The notes below the pieces were generated by a model. The model was not told where the DNA came from. It searched no databases and saw only the letters and a list, made by a program, of their open reading frames with translations. Made by a program: the position numbers and the translations under genes. DNA of 64,000 nt from Crocodylus rhombifer (Eukaryota; Chordata; Crocodylia; Crocodylidae), in NCBI GenBank assembly GCA_038503035.1, contig JAVSML010024592.1, positions 124,001 through 188,000 of the forward strand. The letters run 5' to 3'. Positions 33,661 to 42,840 of the stretch are shown here, piece after piece (positions within the stretch are counted from its first letter, which is position 1; each line of letters opens with the position of its first letter).

Positions 33661-33809
33661 GTGAATGTGAAAAGCAGCTGGCACACTGCCACTTGGACAT
33701 ATAAAGTGATATAGAATTTCTCTCTGAGTGCTGTGGGTGCATTCCTCATCTCCTGCCTGTTCCCCAATTTATGCAATATTTCCATGCACTGTGGGAACAC
33801 CTGCGTGAG

Positions 33810-34045
33810 ACGCTAACTCTGCCTAATAACACTGTACAGTAGCAGGTCAGGCAAAAACCATGCTAATACACTACTGTGCAGTAATATTAAGCTACTGTGT
33901 AGTAAGTGTCACTAAACAGTCATGAACTGGCGCTACTGCGCAGTTGCACAAGTTACTGGACATTGATTTAATATTTGATTAACCAAGTACTCAACTTAAT
34001 GCACAGTAACTGTGGCACATTAATGAACATGTAGACGTACTTTGT
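33810..34045. mobile_element. MITE right part
   Basis: Carries 'ctactgtgcagtaa', 'ctactgtgtagtaa' and 'ctactgcgcagt' blocks like 27561-27740, and ends 'gaacatgtagacgtac', resembling the recurrent right terminus. It may be the partner of 31131-31195. Confidence 0.5.
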
Positions 34046-35180
34046 ACATACTGAGTGAAATACTTGCACAGGGTAAGTGGGCCCAGGCCACAGCAAAGAG
34101 CCCACTATCTTACAGTCTTTATTATGCTAGCTACAGTCTTCCTTAAGCACTTTATCAAGATAATGTAAACCCAGCTGGGCAACCTAACCATAGGCTCCGT
34201 CTCTGGCTCTTTTCCAGCGTTTCTAGGAATAGCAAGGATTTTGAGCAGGTATATAGAGAGAAAAAAAGGGATTGCTGGGTGGGGAAGGAGAAGGTTGGTA
34301 AGGATCTGGGTGTGATTTACGTTATGAAAACCTTGGTCTTCTTTTGGTCTTCTTAACTTTCATGGACATAAGTTTTCCAGCTGTGAGCCTCCCCCCATAG
34401 GCTGTCTCCTCCTTCCCTTACTCCAGCCATTGGCACCTCCACCATTCCCCGGATAATTTTGGTCGTCACAGAGACAGCCAGTAATTTTGTCCAGGCCCTG
34501 CCTAACATAGTGACAGTGTTTGGCAGATATCCACAGTTATGGTCAGCTGATTCCAATCCACATGGTGTGTCATTTGGCTTGCTTAGAGCCAAAGGGCCCA
34601 TCTTCTTCAGCCTAACAAGCTGAATATATGAATATGTGCTACCAACATTAGGACAACTTACGCTTCCCTTGCACAGACTGTGGCTGAGATAACTTGATTT
34701 ATAACTGAGGATAAGGGAGTTAACCTGAGATAACTTGAGCCCAACCCACTGAACGGTTCAAGAAACAAGACCCCAGAATCTTTAAGTCAGTGAGCTGAGT
34801 GAGCATCTGCATGCTGCAGCTGGAGCTGTTTTAGTGCCTAGAGTCCTACTGCTAGACCTAGTTCTGTCTCTGGATACCAGTGGGGAAAGCCCTGCCCTTC
34901 AGCTAAAAGGAAGGGAATGCTATCTTAGCAGCTGTTGTTATTTAGATTTTCACTATCAGTAAATGCTGCTGAGTCCAAATTCCAGGGCAGCGTTATGGAG
35001 GGTTTGTTTGCTTTTGAAATCCTGTGACAGAACTGATCAATTTTCAGCTGAGTTAACCCAGCCTTACAGGAGTTCCATTGCTCTTCTGTATGGTGTGAGG
35101 CCTAAGAAGGCTGAATCAGCAGGGATCACTTTTTTTTCTCTTGATCTCATCATCCTTCTGCAATATATTTGAAAATAGCT
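34046..35180. other. no gene seen
   Basis: Unique sequence with short, featureless open frames. Confidence 0.5.
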
Positions 35181-35225
35181 CCATAGAATTGCAGATAAAT
35201 AGAGCTGGAAAAGACTTCAGGAGGT
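35181..35225 (-). mobile_element. CR1 3'-end scrap (antisense)
   Basis: 'tagaattgcagataaatagagctggaaaag' type sequence (shown in part) is a second antisense CR1 3' end directly abutting the next copy. Confidence 0.45.
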
Positions 35226-35318
35226 CATAGAATTATAGAATCGTAGAAAATTTGGGCTTAAAGGGACCTCAGGAGGCCATCTAATCCAACCCCCTGCTCA
35301 GTGCAGGACTGTCCCCAA

Positions 35319-35747
35319 CTAGATCGTCCCAGCCAAGGCTTTCTCCAGCCAGATTGTAAAAACCTCCAAGGATGGAGATTCTACCACCTCTCTGGGTAAT
35401 CTGTTTAATTGTTTTACTACCCTTCTATTGAGAAAATTCTTCCTAATATCCACCCTAAACTTCCTTTGCTGTAACTTCAGACCAATGCTCCTTGTTCTGT
35501 CATCTGCCACGAATGAGAACAGTCTAGCTCCATCCACTTTCGAACTACTCTTCAGGTAGTTTAAGGCAGCTATCAAATCCCCCCTCAGTCTTCCCTTCAT
35601 CCTTTTCTGACCCTCTGTCATTAGGTTGCCTCCCCCATTCAATAAGGGACCCACACTTTCCCTGATCCTCCTCTTATTGCTGACATACTTGTAGAAACCA
35701 TTCTTGTTACCCTTCACGTCCCTTGCTATCTGCAACTCCAGTTTCAC
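35319..35747 (-). pseudogene. CR1 ORF2 deletion derivative (linker fused to C-terminus)
   Basis: A 142-codon open frame on the minus strand. The N-terminal part is the pre-RT linker (ARDVKGNKNGFYKYV, then VGPLLNGGG), and the C-terminal part is the last ORF2 domain ([36 protein letters not shown]). The roughly 400 residues with the RT active site, present in other copies, are absent. The frame is open across the junction by chance or because of where the deletion fell. It has no predicted activity. Confidence 0.85.
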
Positions 35748-35785
35748 TTTGGACTTCCTGATTTCATCCCTACATGTCAGAGCAA

Positions 35786-36690
35786 GAAGGCTTTGTGAAA
35801 CAGCACCATTTCATTTTGACTTGTTTCACCATTTCAACAGGACAATGTTTTGTTTTGAGTTTCATTTAATTTTGAAAGCACTATTCTGCTTCATTTCATT
35901 TAAGCTGTTTTGCTATTTCAACATTTCATCCATAGACTATAAGGAGGAAGCACAAAACTCCCTATAACTTTTTCATTTTTTGGCAGATTTGGAGAAAACA
36001 GCAGGGATGGTAGCCCCTTCTGAGCACATGAAGCCTACCAAGTTTCCAGGAGATGGGTGTAGATGTTTCTGGGAAACTGCACCTCAAAGTCTTGAAAGCA
36101 AAACTCATGTCACTGTGTGTGTTAAGGCACAGCACAGTGAAAACTGCAGGCATGGTAGCCCCTGTTGAGGCCATGAAGCGAGCCAGCTTTCAAGGAGATA
36201 GGTGCAGGGGTTTCTGGAAAACTGCACCTCAAGCTGCCAACAAGCAAAGCTCATGACATGGGTGACAGTGTGTGTGTTAAAGGGGTGCCCTCACTGGCGC
36301 TGGGGCCTCTACACAACATGGTAGTGTGCCCCATTGAGACCTTCTCCTCCCCTACAGCCTCAGTTTGGTCCACCACTTTAAATGACAACAGGTAATAACT
36401 TAGTAAGCAGCACAGTAGCACCAGCAGCATCTCAAGGAGCCGAAAAGTCACAGTCAATATCAGAGCAGTCCTTCTCCTTCTTTCCCCTCCCTCTCATTAC
36501 TTTCTGTTTCCCTGCAGGCAAGCCCAGCTTCAGATTTGAAACTTGAAACATTTTGAAACCTTCAAAAGGTTTTGACTGTCCTCATTTTGTTTCAAGGCTG
36601 TTACAAATCCCTTAATTTTGTTTTGATTTCACTGTTTCAAGCTGGAAGCAAGTCGAAACAAAACAGCTGGCTAAACTTTGCACAGCCCTA
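35786..36690. mobile_element. hAT-like non-autonomous element inserted in CR1, 7/8 target duplication
   Basis: Left end GAAGGCTTTGTGAAACAG, right end ACTTTGCACAGCCCTA, with 'gtttca'/'gaaac' subterminal repeats. Flanks are CAGAGCAA (35778-35785) and CTGAGCAA (36691-36698), 7 of 8. Removing it rejoins the antisense CR1 linker reading, which independently supports the boundaries. A roughly 145-bp internal tandem duplication lies at 36001-36290. Confidence 0.85.
36001..36290. repeat. internal tandem duplication, about 145 bp x 2
   Basis: 'gcagggatggtagccccttc' (36001) recurs as 'gcaggcatggtagcccctgt' (about 36147). The copies continue in parallel through 'gtttctgggaaactgcacct' / 'gtttctggaaaactgcacct' and 'gtgtgtgttaa'. 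Confidence 0.8.
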
Positions 36691-36898
36691 CTGAGCAATA
36701 GTCTTTTACCCTTCCCTAGTTGTTTGTCCAAGTTTCTACTTCTTATAAACTTCCTTTTTTGTGTTTTTGCTTACTAAAAAGTCCCTTCCTAAGCCAAGCG
36801 GGTTTTCTGCCATACTTGCTAGTCTTCCTGAACATCACGATGGTTTATTGCTGCTCCCTCAGTAAGGTTTCTTTAAAGTACAGCCAGCTCTACTGAAG

Positions 36899-37145
36899 TC
36901 ATCTCCCTCTGAGACTGGCCTCCCAGGGGATCCTGCCCATGAGTACCCTGAGTGAGTTGAAGTCTATTTTTAAGTCCAGGGTCCATACTTTGCTGCTTTC
37001 CTTCTTTCCTTTCCTCAGGATCCTGAACTCAATCATCTTGTGGTTGCTGCTTCCCAAGTTGCCTTCCACTACATTCTCCACCAATTCTTCCTTGTTTGTG
37101 AGCAGCAGGTCTAGAGCACAGCCCTAGTTGGCCTCTCCAGAACTT
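36899..37145 (-). pseudogene. CR1 endonuclease C-terminal remnant
   Basis: Minus-strand reading gives [19 protein letters not shown], then [11 protein letters not shown] (the final catalytic SDH block, here SNH), then the post-endonuclease WTLDLKIDF and RIPWEA. A stop interrupts just upstream near 37124, and Asp of the SDH block is changed to Asn. Confidence 0.82.
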
Positions 37146-37165
37146 TCATCTATGTCACCTATTAT

Positions 37166-37400
37166 ACCCCCTTATTCAAGGCAGGATCATTCCTGTCTAA
37201 ACAATTTCATCCAAATGTTTGTCCAAACTGTTCTTTAAAATCTTCCAGAGGTACAGGTGCCACAGCTTCTCTACATAATCTTTTCCAGTACTAAACCATA
37301 CCTTTAGTTAAAAAGTTCTTCCTAATGTCCAATCTAAATTCTCCTCGTTGCAATTTAAGCTTATGTTTGGCCCATCCTCTCAACTTCATTGCCAATATCA
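37166..37400 (-). mobile_element. CR1 3' fragment (antisense), different copy
   Basis: Minus strand reads [16 protein letters not shown] near 37320-37360, followed by the 3' region 'gaatgatcctgccttgaata'. It abuts the endonuclease part of the neighbouring copy at about 37165, so it is a separate, older insertion lacking its extreme tail. Confidence 0.75.
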
Positions 37401-38735
37401 TTTAAGGACTAAACTGCTTGGGATTTTCATTGCTGTTACATTCACCTCATTGACTTTACCTATTTCAAGCCCAGGAAGTTGGTTCAGCAGTGCCTGATGC
37501 TTTCAGGGCACCTTCCTTACCACTCTGAAATCTGGGTTACTGTGAGTGGTCTCCATTGTATGGGTAGTCTACTTTTCACCAAAGGAAAGTTCAAAAGGCT
37601 ACCCGGACTATGTGTATATTACCTCTGGCAATAAGGGAGCACCATAGCAAAACACTGCTTACCTGGTGCACACATCCTAGAACCTGAAAAAGTGTAATGT
37701 ATCTGTTCTTTTTCTCTATGGCTGCAGCTGTGGTTATTGGCATGTGCTCAGCCCTGCCTTAGCAGTGGTTGCTGGAGAGCAAGCACCATGAGCTTGCCAT
37801 GTTGTCACTGTGGTGATCCCTCTTATGTTCCAGAGTCAATTTAACAAAACCCCCAAAATTCTGTGAAACACCTAACTGAGGTTTTGATACAGGCATCCCA
37901 AGTTATTAAGAGACTAAAGTATCTGGAAGCCCAAGCTGTGACTTTTACAAATCGTTTTTCTTAGATGAGAAAGACTTTTTTTTTCAGAAAGGGGCCCTGG
38001 CTGGGGAGTTGCCATCTTTGTGAGATACCCTGACCTTTATTTTCAGAGGTGATGTGTACCCACATTTTGAGATAAAATCAGTGGAAGCTATGGGTGTTTT
38101 ACACTGCTAAAACTTGGGCCTAAAAATTCTAAAGGTGTTATGCCAGTGTAAAACTGGAGTAATACAGTGGTAAATTGTGACCATCAAGTTGTTTAATTCA
38201 GAATTGTCTCCTCCAAAGTAAGTTCACTTGCAAGCAAGAGACCTAATGCTCATTTACCCTAGAGCCACCTGATATGATTCTGGTCTTTAGTAGTCTATTA
38301 TGCCAAATCATTATACAGAGCATTTGAATAATTGAAAATTTGTGTGTCTTAGTCCATTCTGTGCTTTCTCTAACAGGTAAGGAATGCCACCACCATTTAG
38401 TGTGGCAGCATTAAATTGATACATTTTTCAATTTATTCCAGGAGGTCAAGGTTTGAGTCACGTGGGTGAAGAGTGAAATAAACCATATTCTTAAGAAAAC
38501 AAAGCTCTGATGGTTTGAGGTTTTGATACAAAGTCAAACAGGGCCATGGTTTATTCTGAACATTTGTCAGGTGCACAACCTGGACATAATTTCAGGTAAT
38601 CCTGAGGAGGGTTAAATGTCATCTACATGACAAATGCAAATATATCTGGGGAACCATAGAAGGCAGCTCTCCAACTTGATTAAAACTATATGGTGTTACA
38701 CTGTGGACTGGCTTAACTCCTGCTTAAGGACTCAA
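37401..38735. other. no gene seen
   Basis: Mostly unique sequence. Around 38080-38175 'gccagtgtaaaactggagta' resembles a very old interspersed repeat found in amniotes, too diverged to name. Confidence 0.45.
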
Positions 38736-38830
38736 GGCCAATTTTTCAGAAGTGCTGTACACCTTCAGCTGCAGTTGGCTCCTTTGTAGTTGTGGATGTT
38801 CAGCAGTTCTAAAAACCATGTGCCTAGTTT
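38736..38830. repeat. ancient palindromic interspersed repeat
   Basis: 'ccaatttttcagaagtgctg' faces 'cagcagttctaaaaacc', with a central 'ctgcagttggctccttt', giving an imperfect palindrome of the type scattered widely in sauropsid genomes. Non-coding. Confidence 0.5.
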
Positions 38831-38919
38831 AGACAGGGTTAGCAGGTCTATAGTCCAATTTAATGAAACTCGAAAAATGGTAACCCAAGACTAAATCATG
38901 TTTTAAACAGTTCAATGGA

Positions 38920-41128
38920 CTAAAGCTGATAAGTCAGTCAGTAATACAGAAGTCCTCGACTTCAGGAAAGCTGACTTTGACAAGCTAAGGAGGCTTGTCA
39001 GTGAGGCCCTAAAGGGCCACAGTCCAAAGGGGAGGGGAGTCCAGGACGAGTGGTTGCTCCTCAAGGGGGCAATCCTGGAAGCGCAAGCAAAGTCTGTCCC
39101 GTCTTGGAGGAAAGGCAGCAAAAGGGCACAGCAGCCCCCTTGGCTCTCCAGGGAGCTAGCAGACCTCCTGCGTCTTAAAAGAAAGGCCTACAAAGGATGG
39201 AGGACTGGATCCACCACCAAGAAGGAATACACTGCACTGGTCCAGACCTGCAGAGAGCAAACCAGGAAAGCCAAGGCTGCGATGGAACTCCAGCTAGCTA
39301 CAAATATCAAGGACAATAAATAGTCCTTTTTTAGATATGTGGGGAGCTGGAGGAAAAGCAAGGGCAACATTGGACCCCTGCTAAACCAGATGGGACAACT
39401 GACAACTGATGCCCAGGAAAAAGCAAACTTACTAAATGGGTACTTTGCGTCAGTTTTTCACCAGTCCCATGGGATGCCCCTGCCCACTACAGGACAGGGA
39501 GGCCCAGGTGAGGGAGATTCCTTACCCTCCATCAAAGCTGACCTCATGAAGGAACACCTTGACAGGCTGGATACCTTCAAGTCAGCCGGCCCTGATGGTT
39601 TACACCCAAGGGTACTCAAGGAGCTGGGAAACATCTTAGCTCAGCCCCTGGCACGGATCTTTGAGACCTCCTGGTGCTCTGGTGAAGTGCCCAAAGATTG
39701 GAAGAGCGCCAATGTTGTGCCTGTCTTCAAGAAAGGAGGAAAGAGGATCTGGCGAACTACAGGTCCATCAGCCTAACCTCTATCCCAGGGAAGGTCTTGG
39801 AAAAGATTATCAAAGAAGCCATCCTTAACAGACTGGCTGACAGCAACATCCTGAGGGATAGCCAGTATGGGTTTGTTGCAGATAGGTCTTGCTTGACCAA
39901 TCTCATTTCCTTTTATGACCAGGTGACCTATCATCTGGACAAGGGGGAAGAGATTGATGTCATATATCTTGACTTTAAAAAAGCCTTCAACCTAGTATCC
40001 CATGATCACCTCTTGGCAAAACTGGCTAACTGCAGCCTCAACCTCACCACAATCTGCTGAATGGGCAATTGGCTCTTCAGTAGGAGCCAGAGGGTGGTGC
40101 TTGATGGAAGTCAATCGTCGTGGTGCACTGTGACCAAAGGGGTCCCTCAAGGCTCTGTCCTTGGGCCTATACTATTTAACAGCTTCATTAATGATACAGA
40201 CTTTGGTGTCAGAAGCAGACTGGCCAAGTTCGCTGACAACAGCAAACTCTGGGGTAAAGCGTCCACACCCGAGGACAGGAGGGTGATTCAGGCAGACCTT
40301 GACAGGCTCCAGAAATGGGCGGACGAGAACCTGATGGTGTTTAACACCGAAAAATGCAAGGTTCTCCACCCTGGGAGGAAAAACCTGCAGCATGCTTATA
40401 GGCTCGGTAGCGCTACGCTGGTTAGCACTACAGACGAAAGGGACTTGGGGATCACGACTGACCACAAGATGAACATGAGCCTTCAATGTGATACTGCGGC
40501 TAGTAAAGCAAGCTAAATGCTGGCTTGCATCCATAGATGCTTCTCAAGCAAATCCAGGGACGTCATTCTCCCCTTGTACTTGGCCTTGGTGAGGCCGCAG
40601 CTGGAGTACTGCGTCCAGTTTTGGGCTCCACGATTCAAAAAGGATGTGGAGAAGCTTGAGAGAGTGCAGAGGAGAGCCACACATATGATCAGAGGTCAGG
40701 ATAACAGACCTTATGACAAGAGACAGAGAGCCATGGGACTCTTCAGCCTGGAAAAGCGCAGGCTCAGGGGTGATCTGGTGGCCATCTATAAGATTATCAG
40801 GGGTGCTCACCAGGATCTGTGGGAACATCCGTTCACCAGAGCGCCCCAAGGCATGACAAGGTCAAATGGTCACAAACTCCTCCATGACCGTTTCAGGCTA
40901 GACATAAGGAAGAACTTCTTTACTGTCCGAGCCCCCAAGGTTTGGAATAGACTGCCACCAGAGAAGGTTCAAGCACCCACTTTGAACGCCTTCAAGAGAC
41001 ATTTGGATGTTTATCTTGCTGGGATCCTATGATCCCTGCTGACTTCCTGTCCCTAAGGCAGGGGGCTGGACTCAATGATCTTCTGAGGTCCCTTCCAGCC
41101 CTAGTGTCTATGAAATCTATGACATCTA
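38920..41128 (+). mobile_element. CR1 LINE, 5'-truncated, sense, relatively well preserved
   Basis: Starts in the post-endonuclease linker (LDFRKADFDKLRRLV near 38960) and runs to the tail 'ctatgaaatctatgacatct'. Most of ORF2 downstream of the endonuclease is readable in long frames (39339-39776, 39698-40060, 40061-40516, 40517-41032). It is 2.2 kb. Only a few frame breaks are present, so it is younger than the 26-kb copy. Confidence 0.95.
38950..41032 (+). pseudogene. CR1 ORF2: linker, reverse transcriptase and C-terminus, with FADN active site
   Basis: Blocks in order: PWLSRELADLLRLKRKAY (39139-39192), a TAG in place of a codon near 39321, SAGPDGLHPRVLKELG (near 39580), NVVPVFKKGGK (near 39711), a frameshift near 39750, NYRSISLTSIPGK, QYGFVADRSCLTNL, DVIYLDFKKAFNLVSH (first catalytic Asp kept), a TGA at 40058-40060, GVPQGSVLGP, and KFADNSKLWG. 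The second Asp of the FADD pair is Asn (AAC at 40238-40240). A stop also falls at 40514-40516. The C-terminus (RRLRGDLV, FRLDIRKNFF) is open to the stop at 41030-41032. Inactive. Confidence 0.93.
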
Positions 41129-42529
41129 ACGTTATAAGCAGGTCTTCCAACAAGCTTGATCTATAGTATAGATGGGGATTGTAGTGTTTTTCATTGAAAT
41201 CACAAGAAATTTGCAATTTAGTGAAAAAACAGGTAAACCTGTAGTTTTAGCTGAGATTCACTTTGAAGATGTGGATTTGTTTAAAATCAAAATTCAAAGC
41301 AAAGCTCACACTGAGAACTCGGGGTTGCCCTCTATGGCAGTACCACAATGTGTGCAAAAATGATAATAAGTTGTTCAACATCAGTGCAGAAAGCTGGGAA
41401 GAGTGTTCAGAATCCCATCCAATCTAGAGGAAACATCTGGCACTAGGTGCAGCTCAACATGAAGCGGCCTTGATCCTGAGGATGGAAGCAAAGTGAGAAA
41501 GAAGAAAGCAGTGTGCTGTAAACTTGGACTCCATCTCAGACAACACATGGATCTGTGAAACGTTTAACAAGCTGTGTCACTCTCAAGTTGGGCTTGTCAG
41601 CCACAAGCGGAATCATCAGCCACCTGACTAGACCTCTTACATGTACCCAATGATCCAGAGGATCGACAGTTGCTTACAATATATTGACTGGGAATGAAAG
41701 TGTCTGCAAATCCATGCAAAGTGATTAACAGAGACTCTCACAGCTCTATAAGCTAACCTTTCAACTCCACAGGTGGTGAAGTACAATGGCAGCACGGTGC
41801 TTTTATGGAAGTTCTCGATCTTGCAACCCAGGCTATGCTAGTTCTTTGGCTAAAAGAGATTATGACTCCTGCGGATACTCTACTGGGTGCCTTTTACAAG
41901 CAATTTAATGGGAAAAGGGAATCAATATTTCACTAAAGATGTTTAATAAAAACAGCTCATGAGTCTTCTAACTTGTGTAGCTAAAAACCATACCTGCTAC
42001 TTAACTAGTTACTCTCTCCTCCCTGAGAACGGATGGTAAGAAGGTTACATGTTGGAAATTAAGGCGTTCTAATAGAGTGTTGTATTTGTATTTCAGTAGC
42101 ACCTAGTTCTAGTGAATCTTTTCAGGACACTGAGGGAAAACACTTGCCCTGAGAAGCATATAATGCAGTTCCATGAATAAACAATAAGGAAGCGAAGACA
42201 CACCAAACTGATCTCTTCATATTCCTTACCTAGGGATCACCAATACCTCAAGAGAGAGAGCTTATCCAGTAAGTCAAATGGCCCCAAATCTGACCTTACT
42301 CCATCTCTGTACAGCATTACCTTTGTTATAGGGTACAGACAGAAGTGACAATTTTTGGCCAATTTGGTCCCTGAAAGCACTCTGTAGCCATGACCTAACA
42401 CAAGTGCACAGCTGCAGAGCACTTTAAAAAGGCCCGATTGAACAAAAATCTAAATCCTCACTATGTGAGGATTCAGATGATGGTGCTCCGAAGTGGAGGG
42501 CCTTCATTCATTTGTTTCTGCACAGGCTG
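41129..42529. other. no gene seen
   Basis: Unique sequence with no recognisable repeat or coding signal. Confidence 0.5.
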
Positions 42530-42840
42530 GGAGCAAGGCTGGAGTTATGCAGCCCAGCCCTGCTACTGGCACTGTTTTCAGAATGGGAGGGAGGAAAAGG
42601 AGTGGTGGGAGCTTATTCTGGAGGTTGCCCAGCCAGAGCCTGAGGGTGGAATAGGTGGATTGGAGCCTCCCCACCCACCAAGGTGGGCGGGGAGGCTCCA
42701 ATCCAACCCTCCCCCACTCCAATGTAGGCTGGGGAAACACCAGAATGGACCCCCTCTCCTGCCTTCTACCCCTCCCATCCTAAGACAGCACCAGGGGCTG
42801 AGAGGTGGAGCAGGGATAGGGAAAGAGGCTGCAGAGACAT
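42530..42840. mobile_element. long-hairpin MITE (foldback-like)
   Basis: Two arms of about 140 bp meet with essentially no loop at 42680. Immediate arms 42660-42680 and 42681-42701 ('ttggagcctccccaccca' against its complement) match at about 19 of 21 positions. Further out, 'cattctggtg'-type and 'ggcactgttttcagaatggg' / 'ccatcctaagacagcacc' blocks keep pairing. No target duplication was identified. Non-coding. Confidence 0.7.

Larger units (their letters stand above)
35226..37165 (-). mobile_element. CR1 LINE, antisense, internally deleted and split by a hAT-like element
   Basis: The 3' tail lies at 35226 ('agaattatagaatcgtagaa') and sequence runs leftward in element order to 37165. The parts are the 3' region and RT C-terminus (35319-35590), the linker before RT (35620-35780), a hAT-like insertion (35786-36690), the further linker (36700-36900) and the endonuclease end (36899-37165, with SNHKMIEF for the SDH block and RIPWEA). 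The RT catalytic core is missing between about 35600 and 35615, where 'NLMTEGQ' passes straight into 'GRLRGDL'. Multiple stops are present. Confidence 0.88.
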
